Shown: piece after piece, positions 13,314-28,300 of the stretch
Layout: each line of letters begins with the position of its first letter
Numbering within the stretch: the stretch's first letter is position 1
DNA from: Protula sp. h YS-2021
Lineage: Eukaryota; Annelida; Polychaeta; Sabellida; Serpulidae
DNA length: 64,000 bases
Assembly: GCA_949752745.1 (NCBI GenBank)
Contig: OX457027.1
Span: forward strand, 56,920,053 to 56,984,052
Reading direction: 5' to 3'
Position numbers and translations under genes: made by a program
Notes under the pieces: model-generated
What the model saw: only the letters and a program-made list of their open reading frames with translations
Told to the model about the DNA's origin: nothing
Databases searched by the model: none

Positions 13314-16300
13314 CGAAACAGTCAATGAAGTAGAGTTTTACCAGGTAAATTTTTTGCCCAGGTCTTGGGGAACCAAAGAAAAAGGCTTTCTCCAAGATCT
13401 ACATGTTTTGCCATTCATATACTGAAGGACAAAAGAAACTTAACATACAAAAATTGAAATATATTTCTTATTCTAAATTTGTTTTGCTTGAAACTTTGAA
13501 TAATTGTTAGTGACATAAATCTGCGACACAACCTATTGTTTTATTCCAATACAATGATTATCAAGGTGTTAATGTGATATAGAGCTCTAAACCATATTGA
13601 TAGGCAGGGGCTCGTTCTGCTTGAGTTTATTCCTAATTTTAACTATCAGTTGTTTCGAAGAAAGATATTGCAACGTTTCTACGTAAATTTTAGTTTTAAT
13701 ATCGAGCGCATAAAGATGCCTCAACTTCCGCAAAATGTCGCGACACGCCATTGGCATGCTAGAAGCTGGTGTATCACTCTACCAAGTGGCACGGTGCTTT
13801 GACTGTAGCCGAATTACAATATACCAGTTGCAACGGCGGTATAATGAAACTGAGTGCACTTGGGACCGACCAAGAAGCGGCCGCCCTCGAGTAACTAGTC
13901 AAATCAAGATCGCCGGGTCCGATTGCTCCACCTGCGCTTTTGCAGTGCTGCAACCACAGCGATGGAGGTCCCAGGTACAGCCAACAACCGCATAAGTGCA
14001 AAAAGGGTCATCAGGCGTCTTCGTGAACACGTATTATGCGCTCGCAGATCTTACGTCGGCGTCGTCTAGAAGGCTCGGAGACGTATACGACGCCGCACGA
14101 GGGCTGATAAATACCATCGTGGAGGGTGGAGATTGCAAAACTGGCGACGTCTGATATTTAGCGATGAGTCACGGTGTCAGTTATACCGTGCAGATGGCCG
14201 CCAGCACAGGTATAGACGGATAGGCGAACGCTTCGCCGCATGCGCTGTCAGTCAGGTGGATCATTTTGGCGGCGCTTCTGTGATGGTGTGGGGAGCCATT
14301 CGATTCGGCTGGAAGTCACAGCTTCCGATCATTGATGGTAATTTGACTGCAAATCGCTACATCAATACTGTACTCAATACTCAAGTAGTCCTCTACGTGC
14401 AGCAGAACGTTGATGCGATATTCATGCACGATAATGCGCGCCCACATGCCGCTCAGGCCACTAGGGATCACCTGGCAGGAAATAATGTCAACACCTTGGA
14501 TTTGCCACCCTATTCCCCGGACATGAACCCCATAGAACGTCTATGGGATCATCTGGATAGAAAGGTTCGTGCTCGAAATCCGCCTCCTCAAAACCACGCT
14601 CAGCTACGCCAGGCATTGCTAGAACAGTGGCACCGGTACCCTCAGGACCGAATAAACCGACTGATCATGTCGATGCCCCGCCGGATCCGTGCTTTACGCC
14701 AAGCCAATGATATTGTGACAGTCGCATCTTTTGCCAGTCTGGATTTTGCAGATGCTTAGGCGTTTGGATCATTTTGTGTAAAATTATGTTAAAGAATCAG
14801 TGAAACTTGCTTTCTTGTAAGTATGAAAGTAATTGAATAAATAATTTTCTCTAAATGATATATTTCATTTGCATGTTAAGTTTCTTCTGTCCTTCAGCAT
14901 ATTTTTTTAGGGTGAGCCATTTTTTACTTCCGTCTGCCAGTTGCCCCTTTTATGCACTATGTCACCGACTGTTCTGCACGTTATTTCACTATCCCATCGT
15001 AATGAAAAATAATTTGCTATTTCTTGGTGAATTTATGAAGAATTTTTTTCTGCATATTAAAAGATGTAAATTTTTCATAGTCAAATTAAAATACCTTTCT
15101 TCTCTTTTACATCTTGAAGTGATTTTGACATATGAAACAAAACCCAAAATCCATGAGATTTTATGTTAAATTTGAAATCTCATCTGACATTTTAACTATC
15201 CCTAATGCAAATGACTGAGTAGCGCACCGGAATGCTTCCACAGTTACCTTTGTCGAACGGATGCGTATAAAGCCTTTGTGTCAAAACGTGTTTATTGTAT
15301 TGCAGCCCCTGCTGCTTAAACCATGGTCAAGTGTAAAGGTCATCTAATAAGAGCAGGCGAATGTAACGTACAGCCGGATTTCGGACTGGGAACGCTGGCA
15401 AAAAAATGTTTTCGGTGAAATGGTACAACGAATAAAAAATGCTTTATAAATGCGTGGCGGATGATGTTATGCGAATTTGGCGGTATAACGGTATATATGA
15501 GGAAAAAACGGGACTAAGCACATTATGGTGTAAGTGCGACTTTGGTGGTACATCGAATGGCTACTATGGGAGTGGACTGTGTATAGATTTTTTTCGCTTA
15601 CATTTTATCAACAGATTCTACACTGACTTTACAAAACTGGCTTTGTTTATGTTCTCTAGCATGCTTTTCAAGGGGTATCCACCCAAAATGTCCCCGGCCA
15701 TAATGTCTGCAAAGAATGTAAGGGGTCAGGATGCCAGGCGTTTTAGGTGCTGCAAAAGCACCGTGTACGAAATAAAAAAAACCACGGATACACCCAGAAG
15801 CGGTCGCGCGTTACGACGCCAAGCCAGGACCGTTCAACTCAACGATCGCCTGCACGATCGCTTTTGGACTGCAATAAGTATTTCAGCGGAGACACCTGGG
15901 CGTAACCGAGTAAGTGCGAAAATGGTTATTAGTTGATTCTGTTACATTACAATTCCATGAACAGCAAAAATGTGGTTTCCAAATTGAAAAAGAACTGCAA
16001 AGATTCGCTCTCGGTGTTTATTTCATTTTGAAGAAGCTGGTGTAACCTTTCTTTATTTTAATTTAAAAAAAAAAGAAAATCTCGGTGTCTTCAGATTAAA
16101 CCAGTTTTACAAATGCTTACTTTCTTTTGTCCTTCAGTATATATTATAAATATGTTCATTCTGTGACGATTTCAGAAAATTTGAAAAGAAATTTTCCCTA
16201 AAAAAATTTTGGCGATAATTGAAAACGTAGAACTTGAATTCAGTGGACATGAAATCTAGCACTGTAGTGTATTGTGCATCTAAACAAACCATGTTACGAC

Positions 16301-19300
16301 TTTCAACGCATCTTTCCGTTTCAAACGATTTTCCTATGTGTCATATATTCTAAAGAAAAAAATCACCATATCATATTAATATTGGATAAATAGCAATATT
16401 TTGAATAGGTGAGGTCAGATAAATGTATTGTTCTATGAGTGAAAAGAATGGTGAATTTAATTCTCCGTGAATGAGTGGGCTACAGGTCGGGGCGAGTTTG
16501 AGCCGAAGCAACTTTATTTTACTTGGCCTTCACAAAATATGCGAAATATAAGGCTATTTTAATGTAGATTCTACACTGCAGCTATGTTCTAACCATTTTA
16601 GAGCCATCCATACGGAGGATTCTTTCTTTCAGCTACACTATGTTTTAGTCAATGGGTGAAGTCACAAGTATACAGAAGTACACAAAATATTTAAATGGTT
16701 ATATCTCCACAACTATTGCCTGTACTACACTGAAATTTTCAACAAAATTTAAGTGTACCAAGATCTCACCAACCCGAAATACTTAAAAAACCGCACTTAT
16801 TTCAAGTTCTAGATATAACTGACATTTTAACCGTCCATGAAGAGCAGTAAAGTGAGCAATGTATCAGCACCTCGTCTGTGCTCCTGATTGAACTCTACGT
16901 TGGGCAAATGAGTGGATTCATTCTCCACCCTGCGTAATGCTGTCACTCTTCGATTAATGCTTGTCGACGTTCTGCATGATTTCTCGGAGGAAAGTTACTT
17001 TTGCTTATTTCCCGCTGGAGTAAATCCTGGATGTATTCCAGCGGATTCATATCCCGAGAATATGGTGGCCATGGCATCAGATTGACGCTACGCGCTGACA
17101 GTAAGTACGCTGTCGACATGCCGATCTGCCGTCAATTTTCCATTGATGATCAATAGCTATACGACTTCCAGCCGAACCCAAACCATGTCCGAGCCGCCGC
17201 CACATCTGGCAGCTTTGGAAACGCACTGTAGAACGCATCGTTCTCCGATTCTTCCATACATGCGCTGCTTCACGCCATATCGGTATAAACTGAACCGAAA
17301 TTCACAGGAAAAAATAACTCGTGCCACGTTGCGATTAATTTCTGTGACATTCTAATTATCTATTCCGGAATAGCCTACCAGAAAATATCTGGCCTCTTAT
17401 TTGCTTCAGAATTCTTATTTTAAATAATACTTTTTTTTGTTCGTCAGTATATGTTTGTCGCAGGACAGCCTGCTATGAGCTTGAACGAAATTGGCACTTT
17501 GTGCGAATGGTGTATGGTGTAATAATTATTTATTTTCTCCACGTTCTTTATATATATATATATCTTTATATATCTTTATATGTTATTAAGCGTACCCTGT
17601 GGTTAGTCAGGGGCTGTGTGAAGTCTATGGGGTGGACGGGCGGGAGGCAATTTTGAACTGAAAACTTCTTTCACAGTATGTTTTACACTGAAGTTCCTGA
17701 TTCAGAAAGACTAGATTCTGCACCGTTTCCACGTTCTAACCATTCAGCGTGTTTTCGAACACCCCAGTAACCCTTTGAGAATGCATTTAAGGGCGACATA
17801 CTAACTGCAGTCCAAGCCTTGGAAGACTACGGAAGTTGTTGTTATGTAATTACAAAAATTGATTAAACTGCTTTAAACATGAAAAAAAAAATGAACCTGA
17901 AATTTTATGTTTATAGAAAATGCCCTGGAACTTTTAATTTAAAAATTTGTGCATGAAACTTGAAACCAAGTTTACTTGTGGTGGTGGTCGCAGAGGGGCA
18001 TTCGAATAGTTGGTGTAGATGTATATGAGTGGTTAATTAATAACCCCTTCCCCCTCCTCCCATTATTATTTTTATACCCATAATTAGTATCTGTTCGGAT
18101 TTGGCTAGAAACGAACTTTTCGGAATCTTACGCAATTGTCTCCCATCTGCCTCCAGTTTTCCACCACTTCGCACACTTACTTCATTAAAAAAGCCCGCAA
18201 TGGGACTGTAAGCGCGAAGTTTATATAAGGTGGTAAGTGGTAATCATAAACTACATACGTAAAAATTTCTGACATAAAATTAATTTTTTTGATATGGCTG
18301 AATGAGAGATATGGAGGTATTATTTCAAACACTGAACTTCGAAAGCCACGTCTGCAGTAATGATGTCACAATAAATGCAGCACTTATTATTTATTTAAAA
18401 CCAGTTCAAAAGCTTGATTGTATATATTTCATTTGAAGCCCCAGAAACATTATACCCTCCCCAATGTCTGTTGATTAAAATTGGTTCATTCTGAAATACA
18501 GAACTTCCAGGAAATAGGTTAAAGCCACTTGCATCATCTTAAAACCTGCCACAAAGTTGGGTTGAAAATGCATAAAAAACCGATTTCTGTAAATTTGGCT
18601 AAAAAAATCTATAAAAGATATGGAAGAACAGGTTTGTTGCAAAAAATTATTAGAATCATTTGCAACAGCGAAAAAAAAAAAACAATATCATATCGGGTTG
18701 ATTCCGCACTCACCCTCCCCCATCCATTCTCTGTAAAACAGGTGAAAGTTGCATCATTGTTTAAATTTGTACGCTGTCCAGCCTGTGTTGGGATGGAGGA
18801 TGTTAGAAACAAGGTTAGCTTGTTCGAAAAACTGGCCTCGATTCACGCACTTTGCGTGCAATAAGGTCAATACGTCTGTGTTACTGTGATGTGTTAGAAG
18901 ATACAACAACGCGTGACGTCATGATACTGAATATCTTTCATTGCACCAATGAAATGTTACCAATGAAATCATAATGATATCATAATAAACCTAACAATTA
19001 GGCGTGTTCGCAAAAATTGATACACTAAGCGTATCCATTGTGGTTAAAACAATTTACCTTAGGGATTGTTTTGGAACGTAATCGATAACCAAAGATAGGC
19101 AGTCATTGGTTAAATCAGCTTACAATCCTTTATCAGGGATCTTACCGCAAGCTGTAGTAACAGTGTATTACTTACATCATTTTTGCCAGATCTCAAAACA
19201 TATAATATGGCCCATAAAGATATCCTTTTTTAACCTAACCAGCTATGCATGTGGTGAAGTTAAATTACAAATTGAAACTCAAAGTTAATTAATTTACTAT

Positions 19301-22300
19301 TTCGCAGACATGCGACATAAATTACTTATTATATTTTATTTTTTGCCTTAACTTGTTGAATTTTTGTTGTTACTTTTTTGGTTACTTAGAAAACAAGTGG
19401 TTGCATTGAATCTCTCTGCTACTAAGTTTCACATTCATGCCAATTCGGATTTCTGCAATCTCACCAGGGATAAATACTTGTCAACCACGGCAAGATCCCC
19501 CACCTCCGAAAAAAGGCTTAACATACACGCATATTTGTCCCCTGCGCCAGCCCGCCAGTTTTTCACGTCTGGGCTTATAAAGTCTTTTGGATTTTGATCT
19601 TTTAGCAACTGGTTAATAGGTCAGTTTTCATTCATGAGTTGTAAAATGGAGCAATGCGGTGGGTCATCCGGATGACTCCATCGGCTATGCCTCGACCTGA
19701 CTCTGAGAATTACAGAAAAGATGTTACATAGCAAGTGTGCCACGCCTAACCTCGAAGTTGTTTATGCTGTGAAAAAATGCTGTGCTTTGTAACTTAGCAA
19801 AACCGATGACTCACGTGTTTTCTTTTCTCTTAATCACACTGACGATGGGTGAAAAACTGCGATTCACCAGTGCTTTTTGATATGGGCATCTAGATTGATA
19901 ATTCATTGTTTATTCATGTTTTTATTATATATTATATAATTGCAATTTAATTCAGTATACCCCGAAAGGATTGTTATCATAGTTATTAAATACTGCAGGG
20001 CTTTCAGCGCTCCTCAGGAAAAAATGGGTTATTTTAATACGTTCTAAGTTAAAAATAGGTTTTTATAGGTTTTTTGGGAGTCCAAAAAAAAAAAAGGTTT
20101 TAATAAGTAAAATTTTATACGGTTTTACATTCTAAAATAATAGTTTTAATAGGTTTGAAGGTTTTTAAACATATTTTAACAAGTTTTTCGATTTTAATAG
20201 TTATAATTTATATACCATAAATATATATCATTAATTTAAACAATACAGATATTCGGAAAATGTGAGTTTTTTTGGCAATATTTTGTGTAAAAATGGACAA
20301 TATTAAAAAATAGGCAAAAAGTAATAAGCAGTTTAAAAAAAAGGTTCTAATAGGTTTAATAGGTCATTTTCGCAAAATATAGGTCAATAAAAATAGGTTT
20401 CATAGGTTTTAATAGGTTTAATAGGCTTCGTTGGAATGCCTGATATCGTCCTTTTATCAGTAATTTGGAGTTGAATGTATGGCTGGCCCACCTGCTAGTT
20501 TTTCTTTAGCTCGGTGGAGGGGGAGGGGGGGGGGTGAGGGGGCGAACGTTTGTAATGCGTACAATTTAGGCTTAGTCTAAAAATCGAGAAACCTAAATCT
20601 CGATCTAAACATCGATAGATTTTTCAAGAGTTTTTCAAGAGTTTGAGTATTTTGAAGAAATTCCTCGTCAGACTGATCAGAAAATAAAAAACTAAGATTC
20701 ATAACAGCTCCCGCCGCTAATGCTGTATTAATAGTACTATTTGGGTTAAAGAAATTTCGTCCCCGCCATCCATGGCTGTAAACTGGTCAGATAATTGAAC
20801 TGAATGAAGTGCTGGCTTGTTGGATAGACAGCGCATGTAATGAGAATATTTGAAACTACTCATCCGGCATACGCTGTATTGTGAAAAACAAAGGACTTTA
20901 AATCGATTAATTAAAATCATGATCACCGAAAATTTTTTTCTGATCCAAGTGCAGTATATTATGTTGTAATAATAGTCCGATTAACCATTCAAAGTCGTTG
21001 ATTCGTGAAACATAATACATATTTTATTTCATGAATCCACACCTTTTCATGGTTTATCTGTAACATAAATTACTTGATGCCATAGCCTTTTATAGTCGTG
21101 ATATGAGTATGCCACGGTCAAAAGATGAAAAAAAATGGTACTCTGTCGTACGAAAATCCTGAGTTGCGAAGCAACGATGGTTTTATGACAACAGAGTACA
21201 CTGTTTTCAACATTTGGGAACTTGGTATGTTTTCTGACCTACGAATCCAAGCTAAAATAACACACTGCTCATAATTATGCCATTAAAATGAAAGATGTGT
21301 CATAACAAGCTGCTTATGTGATGCCATTCAATTGACAAGTAAGTATTGTGCGTAAACAGCCCCATCACAAACAATCAATTATTAAAGACAAAACCGACTG
21401 GGCTGTTCCGGATAGGATATCTACTATTGGGAATGTGTAGCAGATTTATAAAATATTTCACTCTGTCAGTTCACCTATGTGGTGTACTGGTTAAGACACC
21501 TACTCGGTGAGCTAAAAATCCCCGGTTTGAATCTGTGTGGCCACATTTAATGAGAGGTCGAATGAAATATTTACTAATCCTTAATACCAAGGAACTCCTG
21601 CCTTTGAACAACAAATCACACCGCAGGGACGTCGAAATTCAATTATACATTTTCACAATGGATTGAAAATTTAATGTGGATTCGTAACTAAAGCACATTA
21701 AATACCTTGCAAAAGTCGTCAACCATGTTTTAATGTTCATTAGAATATTTAGCATTTGCATGTACAACCACTATGAAGCAGGTCTCTGACGTGTTTTGCA
21801 AAAGTGCGGAATAAAATTTTCGAGCTCCGCAACAATAACGAATAAATATGCTAATATTACTATAATCTTTTTTTCTCTGGCATTCATGAGATAGAATACA
21901 CAAAAATAAAAAATGTTGGTTTTCCATTTCTGTTTTTCCACTTCTGCGGACGTTTGCATGCTAATTGTGAGAATTTTTATGCTGTTTGTGGAACTTTACG
22001 TTTCAGATAAAAAAATATACAGTAAGACCCGACGACCGGACAGTCTCGATAAACCGGACAACCGGCAATACCGGACAGACTTTTTTTTATTTCAGTTCCT
22101 TCTTATTTTTCATTCGTTTCCAGAAAAAAGATACCTCAATAAACCGGACACCTCATTATTCCGGACACCACACACCCGGTGTGGTACCAAATACAACATG
22201 TACTCATAAAGAACCTTAACATACCGGAGGATTTAAACAAGACCTTGGTATTTTTGTAGCTGAACATGGATTTCTGGCTGTTGTTTTGGAGTGGGAGCAG

Positions 22301-25300
22301 CATGTATCCATTATGTAACAATATCATTGTTTTTGGATATCAGCATTCACAGTTAAAAGACGCTTTTGGTACCATGGCTGAAGGAAAATCTAAAAGAGTT
22401 TGCAATACAACTGGGCATGATGGCTTTAATGCCTCTAATTGGCGGGTGAACAACACCAGGCTAGCGAGTCAGGATTCTCAAATAATTTTCATAAAAAAAT
22501 GACTAATTACATACCATTGCTGTCAAGATATTGAAGTGTTTCGCCGACAGTAAAACTTGTCTCTTATATGAGAATATTAAGAATCATTTTTGCACAAGAC
22601 ATTCTGCACTTTACAGGGCCCTGACCGTACTTTCTTTTCAAACAAAATGGGTGCCTGTAGCGATACATGAAACATTCGGTAGTCTATTCCGGAATAGTCC
22701 ACCAGAAAATATCTGGTTTCTTATTTGCTTCAGAATTCTTATTTTAAATAATACGGTGTTTACAATAAATTTATTTTCACAGAAGATGAAAAGGGGGCAA
22801 ATCTCCACAGGCTGCACGTTTTACGCAGAGGACTTTTCCGGGTATGACAAACTCTTAAGAGGGGAAGGCAAAAAGGGTGCCAGAAAAGGTCGAATTTCTC
22901 ATGGGGCGCTTTTTTCGGAGGGATTTTCATCCACCGTTCTAATAAACAAGCCCCTTTTCAAACTGAAAAATAAAATGAAGTGTGGAAAGCATGATTTCTT
23001 TGTGAAGCCAAAATATTGTGATGCTATTGAATAAAGGTTTGAAAAATAAGAGACCCTGAATATACCGGACACCTCGCTAAACCGGCAAATTAGCTCAGTC
23101 TCGTCGGTGTTCGTTTTTTTTTTTTAGCGTTTACTGTAAATATAAAAATGCTTTATAAGTAGCAAATGCCTCCTAAGAATCAATTACGTTTTGTGAGTTT
23201 TTATGGGAACCTTTGGAATAGTGAGCTTTTGTTTTCAACAAAAAAAGAGAAATAGATATGCTTCATGTTGGATGATTTTTTAATGCAACACATTTATGTG
23301 ACACATTTAATAACAAAGGCTCAACCTTATTTTTCACCATTTGTGTAAGACTTGGTTCATGACCCCTTCCCCCATGGGGGAAATCTATTTATGAGCCCCA
23401 CAACCCTTGTTTTCTTATGGAAATCTTGAAACTCAATGACAATAAACGGCAATTTTAAATTCCGGGATAGGGAGAGTTAATCAAATGCTGTTCCACAAGC
23501 CGATGTTGCAGTGCATATATCCGTCCCGGGCCAGATTCGAACCAGCGACCCTGAGCTTTGTTTTCACCGGGAAGAAAGATATTTCTTCCTTCTATGAGAA
23601 GAAAGGGAAGAAACAGGAGAAAGTGGGAAGAAACCTTTACGTCAAGTTGAGTACCAATTGATTTGGAGTCTCCCTAATAACTATTACGAAAAGGCAAAGC
23701 GAAACCTTTCCTGTCAGAAATAAACATCTGCAGACGATGCATCTTACAAAGCAAAATACCAAATGAGGACCCGTATTCTCATAATTTTAATTTAAGCCAC
23801 AGTTGAAGTACTTCGCTAAGATGGATTACCGGAAATTAAGTAAAGGGTCTCGAATTTGAGGGACACTGTATTCTCGAAACTTCAAATTGTCTAAGATCGC
23901 TGTCTTGGCATAGTAACTTAAGGTTCGCCATGCAACGAATCACAGACGGTGTTACATTTTGTTACGGTCAAAGCCGACGAATATTAGGACTCCGTGTTCA
24001 ATCAGTCACGATTCTGAATCCAATTAAAGCTTAACCGTTCAAAACAGAATAATGTGTGACAAAAATGTGGAGTAAGAGATACATAAACGGTAAAAAAAAA
24101 AAAAAAAAAAAAAAAAAACGCTGACTGTGGCTGTGATCGTTGCGTATTTCCACTGATTTCGAGTGCTTTCATCACTGGGTCTTTTTTTTGGGTGGGGGAG
24201 GGGCCATTTTTTAGTCTCCCGCTGCCGCGTAACTATAGTATTCGGGTCCGTCCGTAAGTCTGTCTGTCTGTCTGGCGACACTTGGAAGCACAAATTTGTG
24301 CACGCGATATCTCAGCCGCTATTCAACCCTGGCTTTTGATTGTTGATACAGTGAAAATATATAGTGAAGTTGTACGACGTCGTATTATTTTTCGAATCGA
24401 CCAAAAATGACGAAATCGCGACTTGAAAATAGGCAATTTTTTAGTATTTCTGTTGCCTACAGTGCAACTTTGTGCACGCGATATCTCAGCCGCTATTCAA
24501 CCCTGGCTTTTGATTGCTGCTACAGTGAAAACATATATTTTGAAGCTGTTCGACGCTTTTTGATTTAATTCCAATTTCCTCTCCAACGAGATAGTTCGTG
24601 GCGGGGGGGGGGGGGGTGGGGGTACATTCATCAGTTTCACTGATAACTTGTTCATTTTGCAATTATGGCCTATTTTGCCATAGATTTCCATTTTATGCCA
24701 TCCCTGGGATAACTGGACAAGCTGCCCATGCGTTTCAGGCAAAATAATTTTTTATTAAATAGTTTTCGGCAGTTCCTGGATTTTATTGTGTCTATGACTT
24801 TCACATAGCACTTAGAGAAATTGTATTGCGATATTTTCTGGGACTTTCGTTATTTTTCTCAATTTTCATTGGACACATAGAATTTTAGGGTTCTTGTTAG
24901 GCTGCATGTATTATCTGCAGCATTTCCCCAAGAACAATACAACACTACAAAGAATAGTCGAAACTAAAATCAATGTTATTGAGAAAAATCGCTCTCTAGA
25001 CAGTGACAATCATAACAATTCGTGGTCACACCTTCCTGATTGGACGTTCATTTGATTGGGTTATTTTACTGACGTGTGTCACCAATTCACATACTTCGCT
25101 GATGCACGTTTTGATGAGAAGGACATTGTTTTGTCATTTTCGTTTTGCCATGTAAACAAACAATAAAATGATTGGATACAAACTGCAGTTTAATGGAAGT
25201 ATAATATTGTTTGTGATATCAAAATATTAAAAAGGATTATTGAGGACGGCAAATGAATGTTATAAAGCTCACGAAAAATAACGATTTTTTAAGATAACAC

Positions 25301-28300
25301 AGAATGAAAGGTATGACTTTCCTTGTTTCTTTGATTTACTATCGGTTGCCCCCTGTTTCCCGCCCCTTTGAAACCTAATCAATTGAGCACTTTCCGGACT
25401 GATAACGATGACTGCCAGACTGGGAAACGGGGAGGGCAGAGATAACGGCATTCACAGCTTTCTCATGAACTATCAGCATGTTTAGTTTTGCTTACAGTCG
25501 GGAATCTGGTCGACATTGACCGTGAATAAATGTTACAAGGTCTTTCATTGGCTGATGGCAAACGCACAGTTATTTTGCTATGACAGCAATCTTAGGAAGT
25601 CTGAGATTTCGATAATAACATTTCCCTCAGATCTGAGAACATTCACTTTGCTTTCAATAATCCACCTTAGCAAAGCACTTCCACTTTGGCTTAAAGCTAA
25701 AATTTCGAGAATACGGGCCCAAATACGGGTTTCACAATGAAAAGAAAACACTACTTTCTACAATCGGAGGACAACCATTTAAAGAACCATTTTAAAAAAG
25801 AGCCTAAAAAAACATACTGGTCTGGATTAGCTACAATGCTTGTGTTGGGGTCTTTTATGTGTAAAAACTTTTTATATATACTGACGAGCAAAAGAAACTT
25901 CACAACAGCTACTTTTTGGTATATTTCAAAAACGTTAACAGCTACGCTGACCAAACTTTAGCTTAATAAACTCGCACTTAACGACAACAGAATATTGAAG
26001 CGTCAAAACCGTAGTGGCTATTTACTCTGAGTAAACTGCCTAAACAGTACTCACGTACTCAATAGCGGGCGTGCCCACCCCGAGCTCTGGACAAAGCAGC
26101 GACTCTTCTTGGCACAGACGTAACCAGCCGATTGATTCGATGCTGGGGAAAATTGTTCTACTCATCAATGAGCATGTGGCGTAGCTCGCGTAAACTCTGG
26201 GGTCCTGGTTGTGTGGATCGCAACCTCCGATCCAGAAGATCCCAAAGGTGCTCTATGGGATTCATGTCAGGGCTATAGGTAGCCAGGGAAAAGTGAGGAT
26301 GTTGTTGGTCTGCAGATGAGCTACGGTAGGCCTGGCTACATGTGGACGTGCGTTATCGTGCATAAATACACTACTGGGATTGTTCCGGAAGCGGGGTAGC
26401 ATGTGTAGTGTCAAGACTCCATCGACATATCGCTGTGCCGTCAAATGGTCCTCGATAACAACCAATTAAGAGCGCCAACCGAATTTGAACGCTCCCCAAA
26501 GCATTATGGATCCACCTCCGAATTAATCAACTTCACGGGCATTGTACCGGTGAAATCGATGGTTACGTCGCCGATACACTCTTTGTAGATCGTCAGCTCG
26601 GAAAAGACGATACCGGGATTCGTCGCTGAACACCACACGCCTCCAGTTCTGTAAACCCCATTGCGCTTGTCCATGGTTAGCGGCCCCACGTGCGCGATTA
26701 CGCATCCTTTGCTTGTTCAAGAGTGGTCCGACGTAAGGTCGATAGGCACGAATTTGCTTTGCGCGAAGGCGTCTGCAGACTGTAAACCGACTTATTCGTG
26801 GATTGTTGAGCCCTGGTGTCTCTCTCGCTGTTTGTGCAGCTGACCTGAAAGGGTTTCGAAGGTGCTCTCGAACGATCGCTCGATCCTGGCGCTCTGACGT
26901 TACACGTGGTCTGCCGCTTCGTGGGCGGTTCCTGTGTCTTTGTGGCGCTTGTGCAGGTTGTAAATCGTCCTCAGACTGCACCCAAACCGCTGAGCAACGC
27001 GTGTTGCTGATATGCCACTTTCCAGCATGCCCATGGCTCGTTTCCTTTCCTCTTCAGAGAGGCGTGGCATGTTTCGCGAAAGTGTTCGACCAAAAAGTTC
27101 AATTTGCCACTTAACGCATTTGCCTTTCCGAAAAGTTTCAGGGCAAAAGAAAGGTTGTGTCAATGCTTATTGACCTAGTACCGCGTGGAATAGGGTATTG
27201 GTCGAATCGCGGGACTGCTTCTTGAAGTGACCAGACATGCTATGTATAGAATCTGATAAATATTTGTTTCTTGGATCTCAAGTTATTTAAGAAAAATGAT
27301 GAGAAGTTTCTTTTGCTTGTCAGTATATAATACTACACGGGTCCTGGGGCATTTTCAACCCCGGATTGAGTATGCCCCCGCGAATACCCAAGCAACTCGG
27401 CCCAACCCTAGGAACTAAGGACATAAAAATAGGGAGTTTATTTCATAACCCCATTGAATTTTGCTATATTCAACTTACAGAAAACTGATACAGCCCGTGC
27501 CCACTGCCGGAGCCAGCCACATGAATTCCAAGCGCTGCCTCGGGGCATGGCTGATGTGCGAATGGACGATAGAGCACATGAAGTTCCTGGTCGAGGGGTT
27601 CTGGCCTGCCACGCCTTGAAACGGCACGGACACAAGTCTGTCAGAGTTGATGGTGTACAGGCCCGTGATGTGAATGCTGTCAAAGTTCTTCGATGTGTGT
27701 ATCACAACTACAATGTAAGATGTGTCATTTAGATTCTACAAATCCTGGATGGGGTGACGGGGATGGGACAAGGTGCTGTCAGTAGGTATATCTGAATAGC
27801 CAGATTATAGGAGGTGATACGCAAGCTTACTGCAGAAGTCTTAAGAAGCGTCAAACCATTTTGTACTTCTGTTGCGAATCAAGTATTGGAGTACTAAAAT
27901 GTGCATTTGTACTTTCATTTCATAGACAAAGTAATATCCTGCTTGAAGTATTTACACCCTAATGCATCTTATGTAGTGCCCTGACTGAAGTTCATACATG
28001 TACAATGTGAAAAAAAAACTAAACATTTCATGTGATCAGTGAACAGTTAGACGAAGTTATAGAAACTACCGCGCCACATTTTTACTTTAGTGCTGTGTAA
28101 AAGTCACAAGACACAATGGAATCCAGAAAACGCAATGCCGAAAACTGTCAAATAAAAAATTATTTTGTCCGAGACACACAGGCAGCGTGTCCATTTACTC
28201 CAGGGACCGCATGAAACACAAACATGGCAAAATTGGCTATTATTATCACATAAAAAATATTTTCGTAACACGAATTACAGGGACACTGGAAAGGTCCTAA

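Noticed and set aside
13153..13425. Ile/Tyr repeat frames here and at 47805-48110
   Set aside because: Translation of (TA)n microsatellites.
22531..23034. Host gene of 167 codons
   Set aside because: It lies between the inverted ends of a pogo-like element and shows no conserved domain I can name; treated as transposon interior.
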